DNA of 64,000 nucleotides, taken from contig NZ_LEKT01000007.1 of NCBI RefSeq assembly GCF_001045675.1, forward strand, positions 1 to 64,000, given 5' to 3'. The stretch is from Megasphaera cerevisiae DSM 20462. GTDB taxonomy: Bacteria; Bacillota; Negativicutes; Veillonellales; Megasphaeraceae. The notes beneath the pieces were generated by a model that saw only the letters and a program-made list of their open reading frames with translations, was not told the DNA's origin and searched no databases. Below are positions 53,774 to 62,826 of the stretch, piece by piece (within the stretch, counting starts at the first letter, position 1; every line of letters begins with the position of its first letter). Made by a program: the position numbers and the translations under genes.

Positions 53774-55111
53774 ATGAAAAATAACAGGTACGGATATACA
53801 GAAAGGCAATATACTGTGTTTCAAAAATACGCCTGGAAAGTCCTGCTCGGATTTTCCATTTTATATTGTTTCTTATACTGCGGACGGCTGAATTTGAGTT
53901 CAGCGCTTCCGCTCATGGCGGCAGAAGAAGGCTGGAACACCACTCAGCTCGGTATATTATCCTCCGTTTTTTTCTGGACCTACGGTATCGGTCATCTGAT
54001 CAACGGGCGACTGGGAGAAATCATCGGTATCAATCGATTTATTATCAGTGCCGTCATCTTATCCGCGGCGGCCAATCTGCTGATAGGGTTTCAAAGCTCT
54101 TTGCTGGTTATTGCCTTGTTATGGGGCCTGAACGGTTATTTCCAATCTATGGCATGGGCTCCGGGCATGTCCCTGCTCTCCAAATGGTGGCCCAGCAACC
54201 GTCGGGGCTTTGCTGCCGGCTTTGCCAACGGCTTTGCCGGCTTCGGTCAAGCAGTCTGCATGGGTGTCGTCATAATCATATTTGCTGTCATCCCCCAGGC
54301 TGGCTGGCGGGCCGCCTTTTTTTATCCCGCCCTGATTGCCGTCATCCTCTCGGTCCTATACGCTTATGGTATCAAAGAAACACCCCACGCTGCCGGGCTG
54401 CCCGAATACACAGACAATGTGACCAGCACCGCTTCTGAGCTGAAAATAAACGCCTCGCTGCGGGGAAAAAGCAAATTATATCCGTATATCTACCTTATAA
54501 AGGAATGGAAATTTGACGTATGGCTGCTGATTATTGCCTTGAGCAGCATTGCCCGCTATGGCCTTCTGAACTGGATTCCCTTATATTTTACGAACACAAT
54601 GGGGATGGATATAAAAGACGGTCTCATGGAAAATTTGCTGTTATCCGTAGGCATGGGCTGCGGAACGTTGGTTATTCCAGCACTGAGCGATAAGCTCTGT
54701 CGAAATGACCGTCTGCCCGCCGTATTAACATGTTCTGTCGCCGGCGGTTTGGCAGTACTGCTGTTCATGTTTTCTCAAACGATGTGGATCATCGATATTC
54801 TCTTATTTACGGCAGGTTTTTTCTTATATGCCATTAACGGTCTTGTATGGCCTTTTGCCATTGATATCGGCGGACGTCAGCTGGCTGGTACAGCCAGTGG
54901 TATTCTGGATTTTACAGCCTATTTAGGCGCTGCCATACAAGCCATTGTTTTCGGTTTATTCCTCGGCAGCGGCAGCTGGTCCATGCTGTTTGCCGCCATT
55001 ACTATAGTCTGCGCTGCCATGGCGGTCTTATCGGTCGCCGCAGCTGGAAATACAAAAGATGCCGCACCGGCCGGCATAGATCAAGGCCAAAAGGCATCCA
55101 CAATTATATAA
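53774..55111 (+). CDS. OPA-type major facilitator transporter (organophosphate/organophosphonate)
   Basis: 445 residues from ATG 53774 (AAAGGTGAG upstream), twelve helices. It resembles the organophosphate:phosphate antiporter family (GlpT, UhpT, PgtP): FLYCGRLNLSSALPLMA puts Arg38 where GlpT has its first phosphate-binding Arg, and LNGYFQSMAWAPGMSLLSKW with PSNRRGFAAG matches the conserved loop after helix 4. Encoded directly ahead of a 2-aminoethylphosphonate aminotransferase, it most likely carries 2-aminoethylphosphonate. OPA carriers are exchangers, so exchange for phosphate or for a product phosphonate is possible. Substrate is inferred from context. Confidence 0.82.
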   Translation: MKNNRYGYTERQYTVFQKYAWKVLLGFSILYCFLYCGRLNLSSALPLMAAEEGWNTTQLGILSSVFFWTYGIGHLINGRLGEIIGINRFIISAVILSAAANLLIGFQSSLLVIALLWGLNGYFQSMAWAPGMSLLSKWWPSNRRGFAAGFANGFAGFGQAVCMGVVIIIFAVIPQAGWRAAFFYPALIAVILSVLYAYGIKETPHAAGLPEYTDNVTSTASELKINASLRGKSKLYPYIYLIKEWKFDVWLLIIALSSIARYGLLNWIPLYFTNTMGMDIKDGLMENLLLSVGMGCGTLVIPALSDKLCRNDRLPAVLTCSVAGGLAVLLFMFSQTMWIIDILLFTAGFFLYAINGLVWPFAIDIGGRQLAGTASGILDFTAYLGAAIQAIVFGLFLGSGSWSMLFAAITIVCAAMAVLSVAAAGNTKDAAPAGIDQGQKASTII

Positions 55112-55139
55112 CCCGGTCATTATTTAAGGAGGAATTTTC

Positions 55140-56297
55140 ATGTTGGATTGTACTGTATTACCAAAAATCAAAAGAAACGTATTATTGAACCCCGGTCCGG
55201 CTACAACGACTGACACCGTTAAATACGCACAGGTTGTTCCCGATATATGCCCCCGTGAAAAAGAATTCGGTGCTGTCATGAAGGAATTGGGAGAATCCCT
55301 CGTCAAAATCGCGCATGGCAGCACGGACACGTATACAGCCGTCTTATTCTGCGGTTCCGGCACATTGAATATAGATGCCTGCGTCAACTCCCTGGTTCCG
55401 GAAGGAAAGAAAATACTCATACTGAATAATGGCTCATATTCCAGCCGTGCCGTCGATGTATGCCGGTATTACCACATCAATCACATCGACTTAAAATCTT
55501 CATACACTAAACCAATTGATGCGGATACGGTCGCCGAAGTACTGCACCAGGACACAGACCACGAAATTGCCGTCGTATACTGCTGCCATCACGAAACAGG
55601 CACCGGCGTGCTCAATCCTATTCGTGAAATAGGCAAGGCCGCGCACGACCACGGCTGCACCATGATTGCCGATACAACATCTTCTTACGCCATGGTTCCT
55701 ATTAACTTGGAAACAGACAATTTGGACTTTATCATGGCCTCTGCCCAAAAAGGCATCATGGCAATGACCGGCCTTTCTTTTGTAATCGGTAATACAAAGA
55801 TGCTGGAGGAATCCAAAAATTATCCCACTCGTTCCTATTACACGAATCTGTACATGCAGTACAGCTTTATCCGAGATAAGGGAGAAATGCATTTCACCCC
55901 GCCAGTGCAAACTATTTACGCCGCATTGCAGGGCATCAAAGAATATTTCGCCGAGGGAGAACAGGCAAAGTGGAAACGCCATCAGGCAATATGGAAAGAA
56001 CTGGTGCAGGGAGCGGAAAAATTCGGCTTTAAGCCGCTGATCAACAAGGAATTTCAATCTCATCTGGTACTGGCGCTTCTCTACCCGGACGATCCAAACT
56101 TCACCTTTGAAACAATGCATGACTCGCTGTACGCTAAGGGCTTTACGATTTATCCCGGCAAGGTATCCGACTTTCATACCTTCCGTCTCTGCTCGCTGGG
56201 TGCCATTTATCCGGAAGATATTAAAGCATTCTGGCAGGCAATGAAGGAAATCCTGTCGGAAATGAAAATGACCATTCCGATCCAATACAATACATAA
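55140..56297 (+). CDS. phnW: 2-aminoethylphosphonate aminotransferase
   Basis: 385 residues with AGGAGG upstream. PLP enzyme that moves the amino group of 2-aminoethylphosphonate to pyruvate, giving phosphonoacetaldehyde and alanine. Diagnostic N-terminus VLLNPGPATTTDTVKYAQV and DICPREKEFG; FCGSGTLNIDACVNSL binds PLP phosphate, CCHHETGTGVLNP and ADTTSSYAMVPI hold the ring and Asp, and Lys204 in SAQKGIMAMTG is the Schiff base. C-terminal TIYPGKVSDFHTFRLCSLG is also family-typical. Reversible in principle, so it could run toward synthesis, but no PEP mutase or phosphonopyruvate decarboxylase is near. Confidence 0.9.
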   Translation: MLDCTVLPKIKRNVLLNPGPATTTDTVKYAQVVPDICPREKEFGAVMKELGESLVKIAHGSTDTYTAVLFCGSGTLNIDACVNSLVPEGKKILILNNGSYSSRAVDVCRYYHINHIDLKSSYTKPIDADTVAEVLHQDTDHEIAVVYCCHHETGTGVLNPIREIGKAAHDHGCTMIADTTSSYAMVPINLETDNLDFIMASAQKGIMAMTGLSFVIGNTKMLEESKNYPTRSYYTNLYMQYSFIRDKGEMHFTPPVQTIYAALQGIKEYFAEGEQAKWKRHQAIWKELVQGAEKFGFKPLINKEFQSHLVLALLYPDDPNFTFETMHDSLYAKGFTIYPGKVSDFHTFRLCSLGAIYPEDIKAFWQAMKEILSEMKMTIPIQYNT

Positions 56298-56329
56298 TCT
56301 ACTGCGTTTTTCGGAAAGGAGTATGTATC

Positions 56330-57430
56330 GTGACAGCTACAACAGATATCTGCAGTGCAATTCTGCAGACAGCGGCACACGCGGGATGCCGGCAGCCTTT
56401 GGTCATATGCGGTCATTCTTTTATGAAAAATCCGGCCTACGACCAGCTGCTGCACACCAGCGCCCTGTCTGCTGTCCCGTTTCACGACTATGAGCCAAAT
56501 CCCCGATACGAATCTGTGCTCAACGGTCTGCAGCTTTTCCAAGACCGGCACTGTGACATGTTGATTTCCATCGGCGGCGGCAGTCCTATAGATGTGGCCA
56601 AAAGCATTAAGGCCTTTTATAACATGAAAACAGACCTTCCGTATATCAAGCAAAGCATCATTCCTAATGCTATTCCCCATTTGGCGATTCCAACGACTGC
56701 CGGTACCGGCAGTGAAGCAACACATTTTGCGGTCATTTATTATCAGGGAAAAAAATATTCCATAGCCGACACCAGTTTGACACCGGACTATGTCGTGATG
56801 GATCCGGAATTGCTTACAGGGCTGCCGGCATACCAGCGCAAGGCAACTATGCTGGATGCCCTGGGGCATGCCATCGAATCCTTTTGGTCTGTTCACGCAA
56901 CAGAAGAAAGCCGTAACTTTGCTGCTGCTGCCCTCCAAAAATGGTTTGCCGCCTATCCGGCATATCTGAAAAATACTGCCGGCGGCAACGCGGCAATGCT
57001 AAAAGCAGCACATTTGGCTGGCAAGGCTATCGATATGACAACAACAACAGCAGCACATGCCATGAGCTATAAAATGACCAGTTTATACGGTATCGCGCAT
57101 GGGCACGCCGTAGGACTGTGCTTGCCTGCATTATGGAAATATATGCTGACCCACATGGATCAGGTCACAGATCCCCGCGGCGCAGACTATACGATTACCG
57201 GCTTTCAAAAAATCGCCAGGCATTTAGGTCAGCCGTCTCCAGAGGCCGCGATTCTCTTTTTGAGGACGCTGCTGAAAAAACTGGATATGACCGTTCCACA
57301 GCTGCAATCTGCAGACGAGCTGGAGCTCCTTTGCGCATTCGTCAATCTGCAGCGCCTGTCTAATAATCCCGTTGCCCTGCGGTCCCATGACCTGCACGTT
57401 ATCTACCAAAATATGCTGTCCCGTACTTGA
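56330..57430 (+). CDS. Iron-containing alcohol dehydrogenase, probable phosphonoacetaldehyde reductase
   Basis: 366 residues from GTG 56330 with GGAAAGGAG upstream. Group III Fe-ADH: NAD motif ISIGGGSPIDVAKS (GGGS at 82-85), IPTTAGTGSEATHFAV, and metal ligands Asp176 and His180 (MLDALGHAIES), His243 (AAHAMSY) and His257 (GIAHGHAVG). Residues around PFHDYEPNPRYESV fit the phosphonate-associated branch, which reduces phosphonoacetaldehyde to 2-hydroxyethylphosphonate. Placement 32 bases after phnW supports that substrate. The activity is family plus context, not seen directly. Confidence 0.82.
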   Translation: MTATTDICSAILQTAAHAGCRQPLVICGHSFMKNPAYDQLLHTSALSAVPFHDYEPNPRYESVLNGLQLFQDRHCDMLISIGGGSPIDVAKSIKAFYNMKTDLPYIKQSIIPNAIPHLAIPTTAGTGSEATHFAVIYYQGKKYSIADTSLTPDYVVMDPELLTGLPAYQRKATMLDALGHAIESFWSVHATEESRNFAAAALQKWFAAYPAYLKNTAGGNAAMLKAAHLAGKAIDMTTTTAAHAMSYKMTSLYGIAHGHAVGLCLPALWKYMLTHMDQVTDPRGADYTITGFQKIARHLGQPSPEAAILFLRTLLKKLDMTVPQLQSADELELLCAFVNLQRLSNNPVALRSHDLHVIYQNMLSRT

Positions 57431-57462
57431 TCCGAAAGCAAAAAATAATACGTGAGATACAA

Positions 57463-57506
57463 AAAACAGACCGCCGTGTCGTACTGTCAACACGGCGGTC
57501 TGTTTT
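57463..57506. terminator. Bidirectional terminator, phosphonate operon / oxidoreductase operon
   Basis: AAACAGACCGCCGTGT and ACACGGCGGTCTGTTT form a 16-bp perfect stem with a ten-base loop and A/T runs on both sides. Confidence 0.93.
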
Positions 57507-57563
57507 CACCAGAGGTTCAGCAAAAGGAGTTGCGCAACCATATAGATTCTGACGCTGTATAGG

Positions 57564-58103
57564 CTACCTTTCAACGCAGGCAATGCCGCGCTGCAGTGCA
57601 TCCATATTCAGAGGCACTAATTTGGCCTTCTTTCCTGTAAACATTTCATGAATCATATTTTCAATCGTTTTTACCTGCAGCACCTTAGTAGCCGCAACAT
57701 AAGCACCGAGCATAACCATATTGCTAACCTTGGAATTTCCCAATTCACGGGCAATATCATCACATGGCACATAATGCACCTGCACATCACTACGATCCAC
57801 TGTATCAGGTACAATGCTGCTATTGATAAAAATTGTGCCGCCAGGCTGTACCTGCGGACCAAATTTAGCCAACGCCGCCCGGTTCATAACCACTATTTCC
57901 GAAGGATGCTCCACCAGAGGAGACCCAATGCGTTCATCGCTGATAATGACGGTACAGTTTGCAGTGCCGCCGCGCATTTCCGGACCGTAAGACGGAACCC
58001 ATGAAACCTGCAAATCTTCTTCTACACCTGCTTCAACCAGGTTTTTACCGATTGACATAACGCCCTGACCGCCAAAACCGGAGAGGATGACTTCATGTTT
58101 CAT
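57564..58103 (-). CDS. 2-oxoacid:ferredoxin oxidoreductase, gamma subunit
   Basis: 179 residues. Gamma domain of ketoisovalerate/2-oxoglutarate:ferredoxin oxidoreductase (KorC/VorC class): EVILSGFGGQGVMSIGKNL, SYGPEMRGGTANCTVIIS, and GNSKVSNMVMLGAYV. It is last in the four-subunit operon, one base after the beta gene stop. Confidence 0.92.
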   Translation of the reverse strand: MKHEVILSGFGGQGVMSIGKNLVEAGVEEDLQVSWVPSYGPEMRGGTANCTVIISDERIGSPLVEHPSEIVVMNRAALAKFGPQVQPGGTIFINSSIVPDTVDRSDVQVHYVPCDDIARELGNSKVSNMVMLGAYVAATKVLQVKTIENMIHEMFTGKKAKLVPLNMDALQRGIACVER

Positions 58104-58104
58104 A

Positions 58105-58848
58105 TTATTTCACCTCCGCATCTTTGATTACACCAAGAGGATAATATGCTGCCATGTTATCCATGAGCCACTTATTGGATTCATGAATATCCATGCCCCA
58201 GTTTGTCGGACAAGCACAAAGTACTTCGACAAAGGTAAATCCATCGCCATTCATTTGTCGTTGAAATGCCTTTTTAATCGCTTTTTTAGCTTTCATCAGA
58301 TGTGGGATATCAACTACGCATACACGTTCTGCATAAACAAGGCCATCCAGGGTAGACAACATTTCTGATACACGCATAGGCATACCAGCCTGCTGCTGCG
58401 TACGGCCCGACTGTGCTGTCGTAGCCCGCTGGCCGATCAGCGTCGTCGGCGCCATCTGGCCGCCCGTCATGCCATAAATAGCATTATTGATAAAAATTGT
58501 GGTGAATTTTTCACCGCGCATAGCCGCATGGACGATTTCAGCCGCCCCGATGGAGGCCAAATCACCGTCGCCCTGGTAGGTGAATACGGGCACGTCAGGA
58601 TGTGTCCGCTTCACAGCCGTCGCCACAGCCGGCGCGCGGCCATGAGACGCTTCGATCATATCACAGGCAAAATAATTTCCTGCGAAAACGGAACAGCCAA
58701 CGGGGCAGACGCCGATAGTCGTACCGACGGCATCCATTTCCTCGAGGGTTTCCGCCACTAATTTATGTACAATACCATGACTGCAGCCGGGGCAATAATG
58801 GAGCTCCGTATCCTGCAGTCCTTTTGACTTGGCATAGATCGTCTTCAT
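58105..58848 (-). CDS. 2-oxoacid:ferredoxin oxidoreductase, beta (TPP) subunit
   Basis: 247 residues. Thiamine-diphosphate subunit: YCPGCSHGIVHKL, VGCSVFAGNYFACDM, the TPP motif QGDGDLASIGAAEIVHAA with INNAIYGMTGGQMAPTTL. Pairs with the alpha subunit to decarboxylate a 2-oxoacid and reduce ferredoxin. Substrate class is branched-chain or 2-oxoglutarate. Confidence 0.93.
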   Translation of the reverse strand: MKTIYAKSKGLQDTELHYCPGCSHGIVHKLVAETLEEMDAVGTTIGVCPVGCSVFAGNYFACDMIEASHGRAPAVATAVKRTHPDVPVFTYQGDGDLASIGAAEIVHAAMRGEKFTTIFINNAIYGMTGGQMAPTTLIGQRATTAQSGRTQQQAGMPMRVSEMLSTLDGLVYAERVCVVDIPHLMKAKKAIKKAFQRQMNGDGFTFVEVLCACPTNWGMDIHESNKWLMDNMAAYYPLGVIKDAEVK

Positions 58849-58849
58849 C

Positions 58850-59917
58850 TTATTTTACCTCCCCACAAGCTGCTTCTGCCGCCGCCTCAATTTCAGAAAC
58901 GGTAGGAATCACTCCGCCATAGCGGCCATAGAATTTGACCGGCTTCCGTTCTGCGACTGCCAAATTGACATCATCCAGCATCTGCCCTGTACTCATTTCC
59001 ACATCCAGCAATACCTTTACAGAATCCTGAGACGCAATTTCTTTCAGCCGTTTAAAGGGGAACGGCCACAGCGTAATCGGACGGAATACACCGGCCTTGA
59101 TGCCTTTTTTACGAAGATTTTCCGCAGCCGTAATCGCAATACGAGCAGGCGTACCATAAGCTGTAATAACAATTTCCGCGTCTTCTGTCATCAATTCTTC
59201 CCAGCGCACTTCATGTTCTTCAATATAATGGTATGTTTCCAGCAATTCCTGATTATGCCTTTCACAAGCAGGGGCATCAATCAGCAGGGAATTGATGAAA
59301 TTATTGTGATCACGATCACCGCGGCCATTTGCAGCCCATGTTTTAGGCGGCAGATCCCGTTTCGGAATATCATGCCATACGATTGGTTCCATCATCTGAC
59401 CAATGAGGCCGTCTGCCAGGATCATAACCGGCGTACGGTACTGATCGGCAATATCAAATGCCTCCTGGACCAGGTCAACAGCTTCCTGCAGATTGGCCGG
59501 TGCCAGTACGGGAGTCCGGTAATCACCGTTGCCGCCGCCTCTTGTAGCCTGATAATAATCGGCCTGTGACGGCTGGATAGAACCCAGCCCCGGACCGCCG
59601 CGCATCACATTGACGATAACAGCCGGCAGTTTTGCGCCAGCCATATAACTGATTCCTTCCTGCTTCAGGCTGACACCAGGGGAAGACGAGGAGGTCATAC
59701 AGCGCACCCCCGCGCCGGCAGCACCATATACCATATTGATAGCGGAAACTTCAGATTCGGCTTGTACAAAAACACCGCCTGCTTCAGCCATCTTGTGGGA
59801 CATATATTCGGGAATTTCATTTTGAGGCGTAATCGGATAACCGAAAAAGCCACGACAGCCGGCACGAATAGCGGCTTCGGCTATGGCTTCACTGCCCTTC
59901 CAAATTTCTCTTTTCAT
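58850..59917 (-). CDS. 2-oxoacid:ferredoxin oxidoreductase, alpha subunit (VorB-like)
   Basis: 355 residues. GFFGYPITPQNEIPEYM, VQAESEVSAINMVYGAAGAG, MTSSSSPGVSLKQEG and RGGPGLGSIQPSQADYYQ are typical of the ketoisovalerate/2-oxoglutarate class, ending with LLDVEMSTGQMLDDV and RYGGVIPT. A single-domain alpha without fused gamma. In amino-acid fermenters this enzyme links transaminated branched-chain oxoacids to acyl-CoA and reduced ferredoxin, which can feed the hydrogenase that HydE matures. Confidence 0.92.
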   Translation of the reverse strand: MKREIWKGSEAIAEAAIRAGCRGFFGYPITPQNEIPEYMSHKMAEAGGVFVQAESEVSAINMVYGAAGAGVRCMTSSSSPGVSLKQEGISYMAGAKLPAVIVNVMRGGPGLGSIQPSQADYYQATRGGGNGDYRTPVLAPANLQEAVDLVQEAFDIADQYRTPVMILADGLIGQMMEPIVWHDIPKRDLPPKTWAANGRGDRDHNNFINSLLIDAPACERHNQELLETYHYIEEHEVRWEELMTEDAEIVITAYGTPARIAITAAENLRKKGIKAGVFRPITLWPFPFKRLKEIASQDSVKVLLDVEMSTGQMLDDVNLAVAERKPVKFYGRYGGVIPTVSEIEAAAEAACGEVK

Positions 59918-59938
59918 GGAAAAACTTCACTCCTTTTC

Positions 59939-60148
59939 TCAGTCTTTTTCAATAGTAATGATAGAATCCGGACAAATCCTCGCGCAGCTCGCACAACCGA
60001 TGCACAGTGATTCATCCGTACAAGATGCCGGGCGATAGCCTTTGATATTCGTGCCTTCTTCCAAAGCTAAAATCTGTTTGGGACAGACGGTGATGCAGAG
60101 TCCGCACCCCTTACAACGCTCTTTTCTGAAAGTTAAATGCATTGCCAT
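59939..60148 (-). CDS. 2-oxoacid:ferredoxin oxidoreductase, delta (2[4Fe-4S] ferredoxin) subunit
   Basis: 69 residues with two CxxCxxCxxxCP sets, CKGCGLCITVCP and CIGCASCARICP, binding two 4Fe-4S clusters. First subunit gene of the operon, 28 bases after the ATPase stop. Start ATG 60148 has GGAG upstream; the second ATG two codons on is an alternative. Confidence 0.93.
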   Translation of the reverse strand: MAMHLTFRKERCKGCGLCITVCPKQILALEEGTNIKGYRPASCTDESLCIGCASCARICPDSIITIEKD

Positions 60149-60176
60149 ACCTATAACGTCTCCTTTCTTTGCGGGG

Positions 60177-60854
60177 TCATTCCCACGGTTTTTTCATGTA
60201 CAAATTCATAGGGAACACAGGATATACAAAATCGGAAGCCTGTTCTGCCAGTTTGCGGGGAACAGCGTGACAAACAACAGGAATTCCGGTCAATACCGAC
60301 ACTTGTTCAGCCAATTGGGCCCCTGAACGGATATCTTCCAATTCCGTCAGATAGCAGCAATGTGTATTATTAATAAGCCCATCTATATTCATACCTGAGG
60401 CCCTTTCTATGTCACGGATATACTGGACTGCTTTCTCCGGCGTATCTGACAAAGGACGGTTTCCATTGACAACACAAAGGACTCGGGCACTGTTCTGCTG
60501 CAGCTGGTGGCGATACCGAGCCAACACTCTGGCACCAGCGGGATCACCGCCAATATCCAGAATACCATACAGCTCGGGGGTATCAAACAAGGCAAATACA
60601 TCCGGCGGCATAGATGGCATATCGGCATCCATATTGGCCTGGGAACTGGCAATCAGCCGTCCGCCCCGTTCCTCGATAATGCTTTTGCATTCCCGGGAAC
60701 GAAAATATGGATCTACAATATCCAGATCCGCCACAGCAAACGCATGTCCCAGATCAGCCAGCGCCATTGCCATGTTTACCGCTATTTCTGTTTTCCCGCT
60801 TCCGAAATGTCCCACGATAACCGTAAGACGTGAAATATCCACCCAACTACTCAT
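60177..60854 (-). CDS. ParA/MinD-like P-loop ATPase of the oxidoreductase operon
   Basis: 225 residues from ATG 60854 (AAAGG upstream; the frame also opens with GTG 60866). Walker A variant IVGHFGSGKTEIAVNMA (residues 13-29) and the switch-like ADLDIVDPYFRSRE, then ILDIGGDPAGARVLARY as Walker B region and VVNGNRPLSDTP. The deviant Walker A lacks the usual GKGGxGKT Lys pair, so it is not a canonical MinD. It leads the oxidoreductase operon, which points to a role in cofactor delivery, assembly or control of that enzyme; function is unknown. Confidence 0.75.
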   Translation of the reverse strand: MSSWVDISRLTVIVGHFGSGKTEIAVNMAMALADLGHAFAVADLDIVDPYFRSRECKSIIEERGGRLIASSQANMDADMPSMPPDVFALFDTPELYGILDIGGDPAGARVLARYRHQLQQNSARVLCVVNGNRPLSDTPEKAVQYIRDIERASGMNIDGLINNTHCCYLTELEDIRSGAQLAEQVSVLTGIPVVCHAVPRKLAEQASDFVYPVFPMNLYMKKPWE

Positions 60855-61124
60855 GATATACGGCACCTTTCATATTACTATTTTTGTAAAAATATTCTTA
60901 TTCTTTCTATTTTTAATCATACAAAAACCATTTATTATTTTTTTAACGCCGTCGTTATAATGTTATAATGTAATTTTTTTAATGCGTATTTGTTATTTAT
61001 ATTGTACATCCAAACTATTTTTTTATCAAGACTTTTTCAAGTAAAACGTTCATCCTATGCGTATTCTATCTATTCACTACATTATTTATTCATAAAATAC
61101 ATACATGACTATTTTACGAAAGAA
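60855..61124. other. AT-rich promoter region of the oxidoreductase operon
   Basis: About 270 AT-rich bases with no supported gene. On the minus strand it must hold the operon promoter; TATAATG occurs around 60957-60970 but the -35 is not clear. Confidence 0.4.
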
Positions 61125-61154
61125 TAAAAAAGCCGCACCTTGAAGATGCGGCTT
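61125..61154 (-). terminator. Terminator after the YbjN-domain fragment
   Basis: AAGCCGCA / TGCGGCTT stem with a short loop and six T on the minus strand. Confidence 0.88.
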
Positions 61155-61208
61155 CTGTTGTTTTTCAAATACACTGTAATTGATTTTATATGTCGTTTTT
61201 TGTATATT

Positions 61209-61511
61209 TTAGCTCCAAAGTGTTTTCATAATATTTTTATACGATTCGTTCAAATAATTGATAATGACCTCAAACATTGCATAAATCAAATCACCGTCGG
61301 CTTCCCCTTCTTTAAAGAGAACGCACGTGTCAAGAGCCAGAGCACCATCATCATCTAAGTAATATTTGAAAGATTTATATTTTTTATTATAGCCGTTGAT
61401 CAACTGCAAAACGGCCAGCTCCGTTTCTTTGCGAAGTGCCTGAGGCGCCACGAGAATACGAATCATGCCATAGATACTGCTGTCCAGAATGACGATAGCC
61501 GGCAGCTGATC
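61209..61511 (-). pseudogene. YbjN-domain protein, C-terminal remnant
   Basis: The last 100 residues, LPAIVILDSSIYGMIRILVA to the stop after YKNIMKTLWS, have the look of YbjN/type III chaperone-like domains (NGYNKKYKSFKYYLDDDGAL, ALDTCVLFKEGE, LIYAMFEVIINYLNESY). The normal N-terminal half is missing; upstream the same frame changes without a stop into filamentous-adhesin repeats. The terminator at 61125 belongs to this remnant. YbjN proteins are cytoplasmic and small, so a genuine fusion to a secreted adhesin is implausible. Confidence 0.65.
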
Positions 61512-62815
61512 GCTGCCTACCTCAACATCGGCCGTGCCGGTGTAGTTCGTCACATTGACCGCGGTGGCTGCAATGGAACTTTCCTTTCCCTTGACCAAGG
61601 CCTGCGTGTCCACGCTATTGATACTGGCAGCGCCTATATCCAGATCACCGCTGATTTCTGTGGCCTTTGCCGTATCCGCAAATTCCACCTTACTGCTGTT
61701 GCTGCCATCAGCAATCACGATAGCGGCATTAATTGCCGTGGTATCGTTTACATTACCGCCAACCTGCGTCGTTTGATCCACGGCCGCAGCGTCCAGCTGG
61801 GTCTGAACATCTGCCGCAACCGCCGCGCTGCCCGCTGATTTGACAGTACCTGCAACAACATTCGCAGTATTCGTCGTCTTAGCATATGCCGCGTCAGCCG
61901 CCGGCACAACTCCGGAATGTTTGATATTCGCAAATTTTATGGCTGATGTCGAAGCGCCAACACCGGCCTTTACCGTGCTTTGCGCGCTAATATTCAACGC
62001 CTTTTCTGTAACCTTTCCGGTTGTATCAACCGTATCGGCAGCCGTAGCTTCTACTGCCGCATCCTTGCCGATCGTAACGTTGGCTTCTCCTCCCAAAACA
62101 GCATAAGCACCATCTATATTGACAGTCACTGTGCCGATAGCCGCATTGATCTTTCCTAAATCAGCATCGATTTTGCCAGCGCTGATAAAGCTGTTTTCAC
62201 TATTTGCCGCAATATCCACATGCTGGCCCGTTACATTCCCGTCAATAGCCACATCGGCTGACGAATTGACGATCTGTCCCCAAACAGCCAATTCGTCAGC
62301 CGTCGTCCCGCCTTCATCGGTAAAATATTTTTCGTATTCCGCACCGCTGCTGGCCGTCGCCGAAATATCCACGTTTCCTGCCGCAGTAACAGTCCCCTTC
62401 CCTTGTTCACAACAGACGCATGAACCATATTATTATCCGTAGTGGAACCGTCGAAGATGCTGTCTTTCGCATTGCGCTCTGTAGCAATCGCCGACAACAC
62501 AATATCACCAGCCTGTGTTTTTGATACTGTTAAATTTTTGCCAAGTCCCTCATTGGTTACTATGCTGCCGTTGCTGGTAATATTGACCAGGTCGCTAAAA
62601 TCTGTCACTCCTGTTTTCAGAAGTGCATCTTTATTGACCGTCTTTCCATCTTCACTGGTGCCGATATTAATATGCGCCGCACGCATATTAATGCCGTCTG
62701 TCGTGTGCAATTTGCCCACAATGCTGATGGTGCCGCTGGCATTCACCGGAATCACCTTCTGCATTAAGCCTGTATCATCAGCGGCCAGGCAGTCTTCATA
62801 CCGAACTCCGTCAGC
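61512..62815 (-). pseudogene. Filamentous adhesin (LktA/hemagglutinin-like) internal fragment with frameshift
   Basis: About 430 residues of Ala/Thr/Asn/Val-rich beta-helix repeats (VNASGTISIVGKLHTTDGIN, NITSNGSIVTNEGLGKNLTV, VDISATASSGAEYE, VTVNIDGAYAVLGGEANVT), as in leukotoxin-LktA-family or hemagglutinin adhesins. There is no signal peptide, no TPS domain and no anchor. The frame shifts at 62393-62404: before it the reading is VVNKG, after it KGTVTAAGNVD; one extra base would restore it. Both ends stop abruptly against unrelated genes. A decayed or misassembled piece of a much larger surface protein. Confidence 0.65.
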
Positions 62816-62826
62816 TCCAAGGCTTT

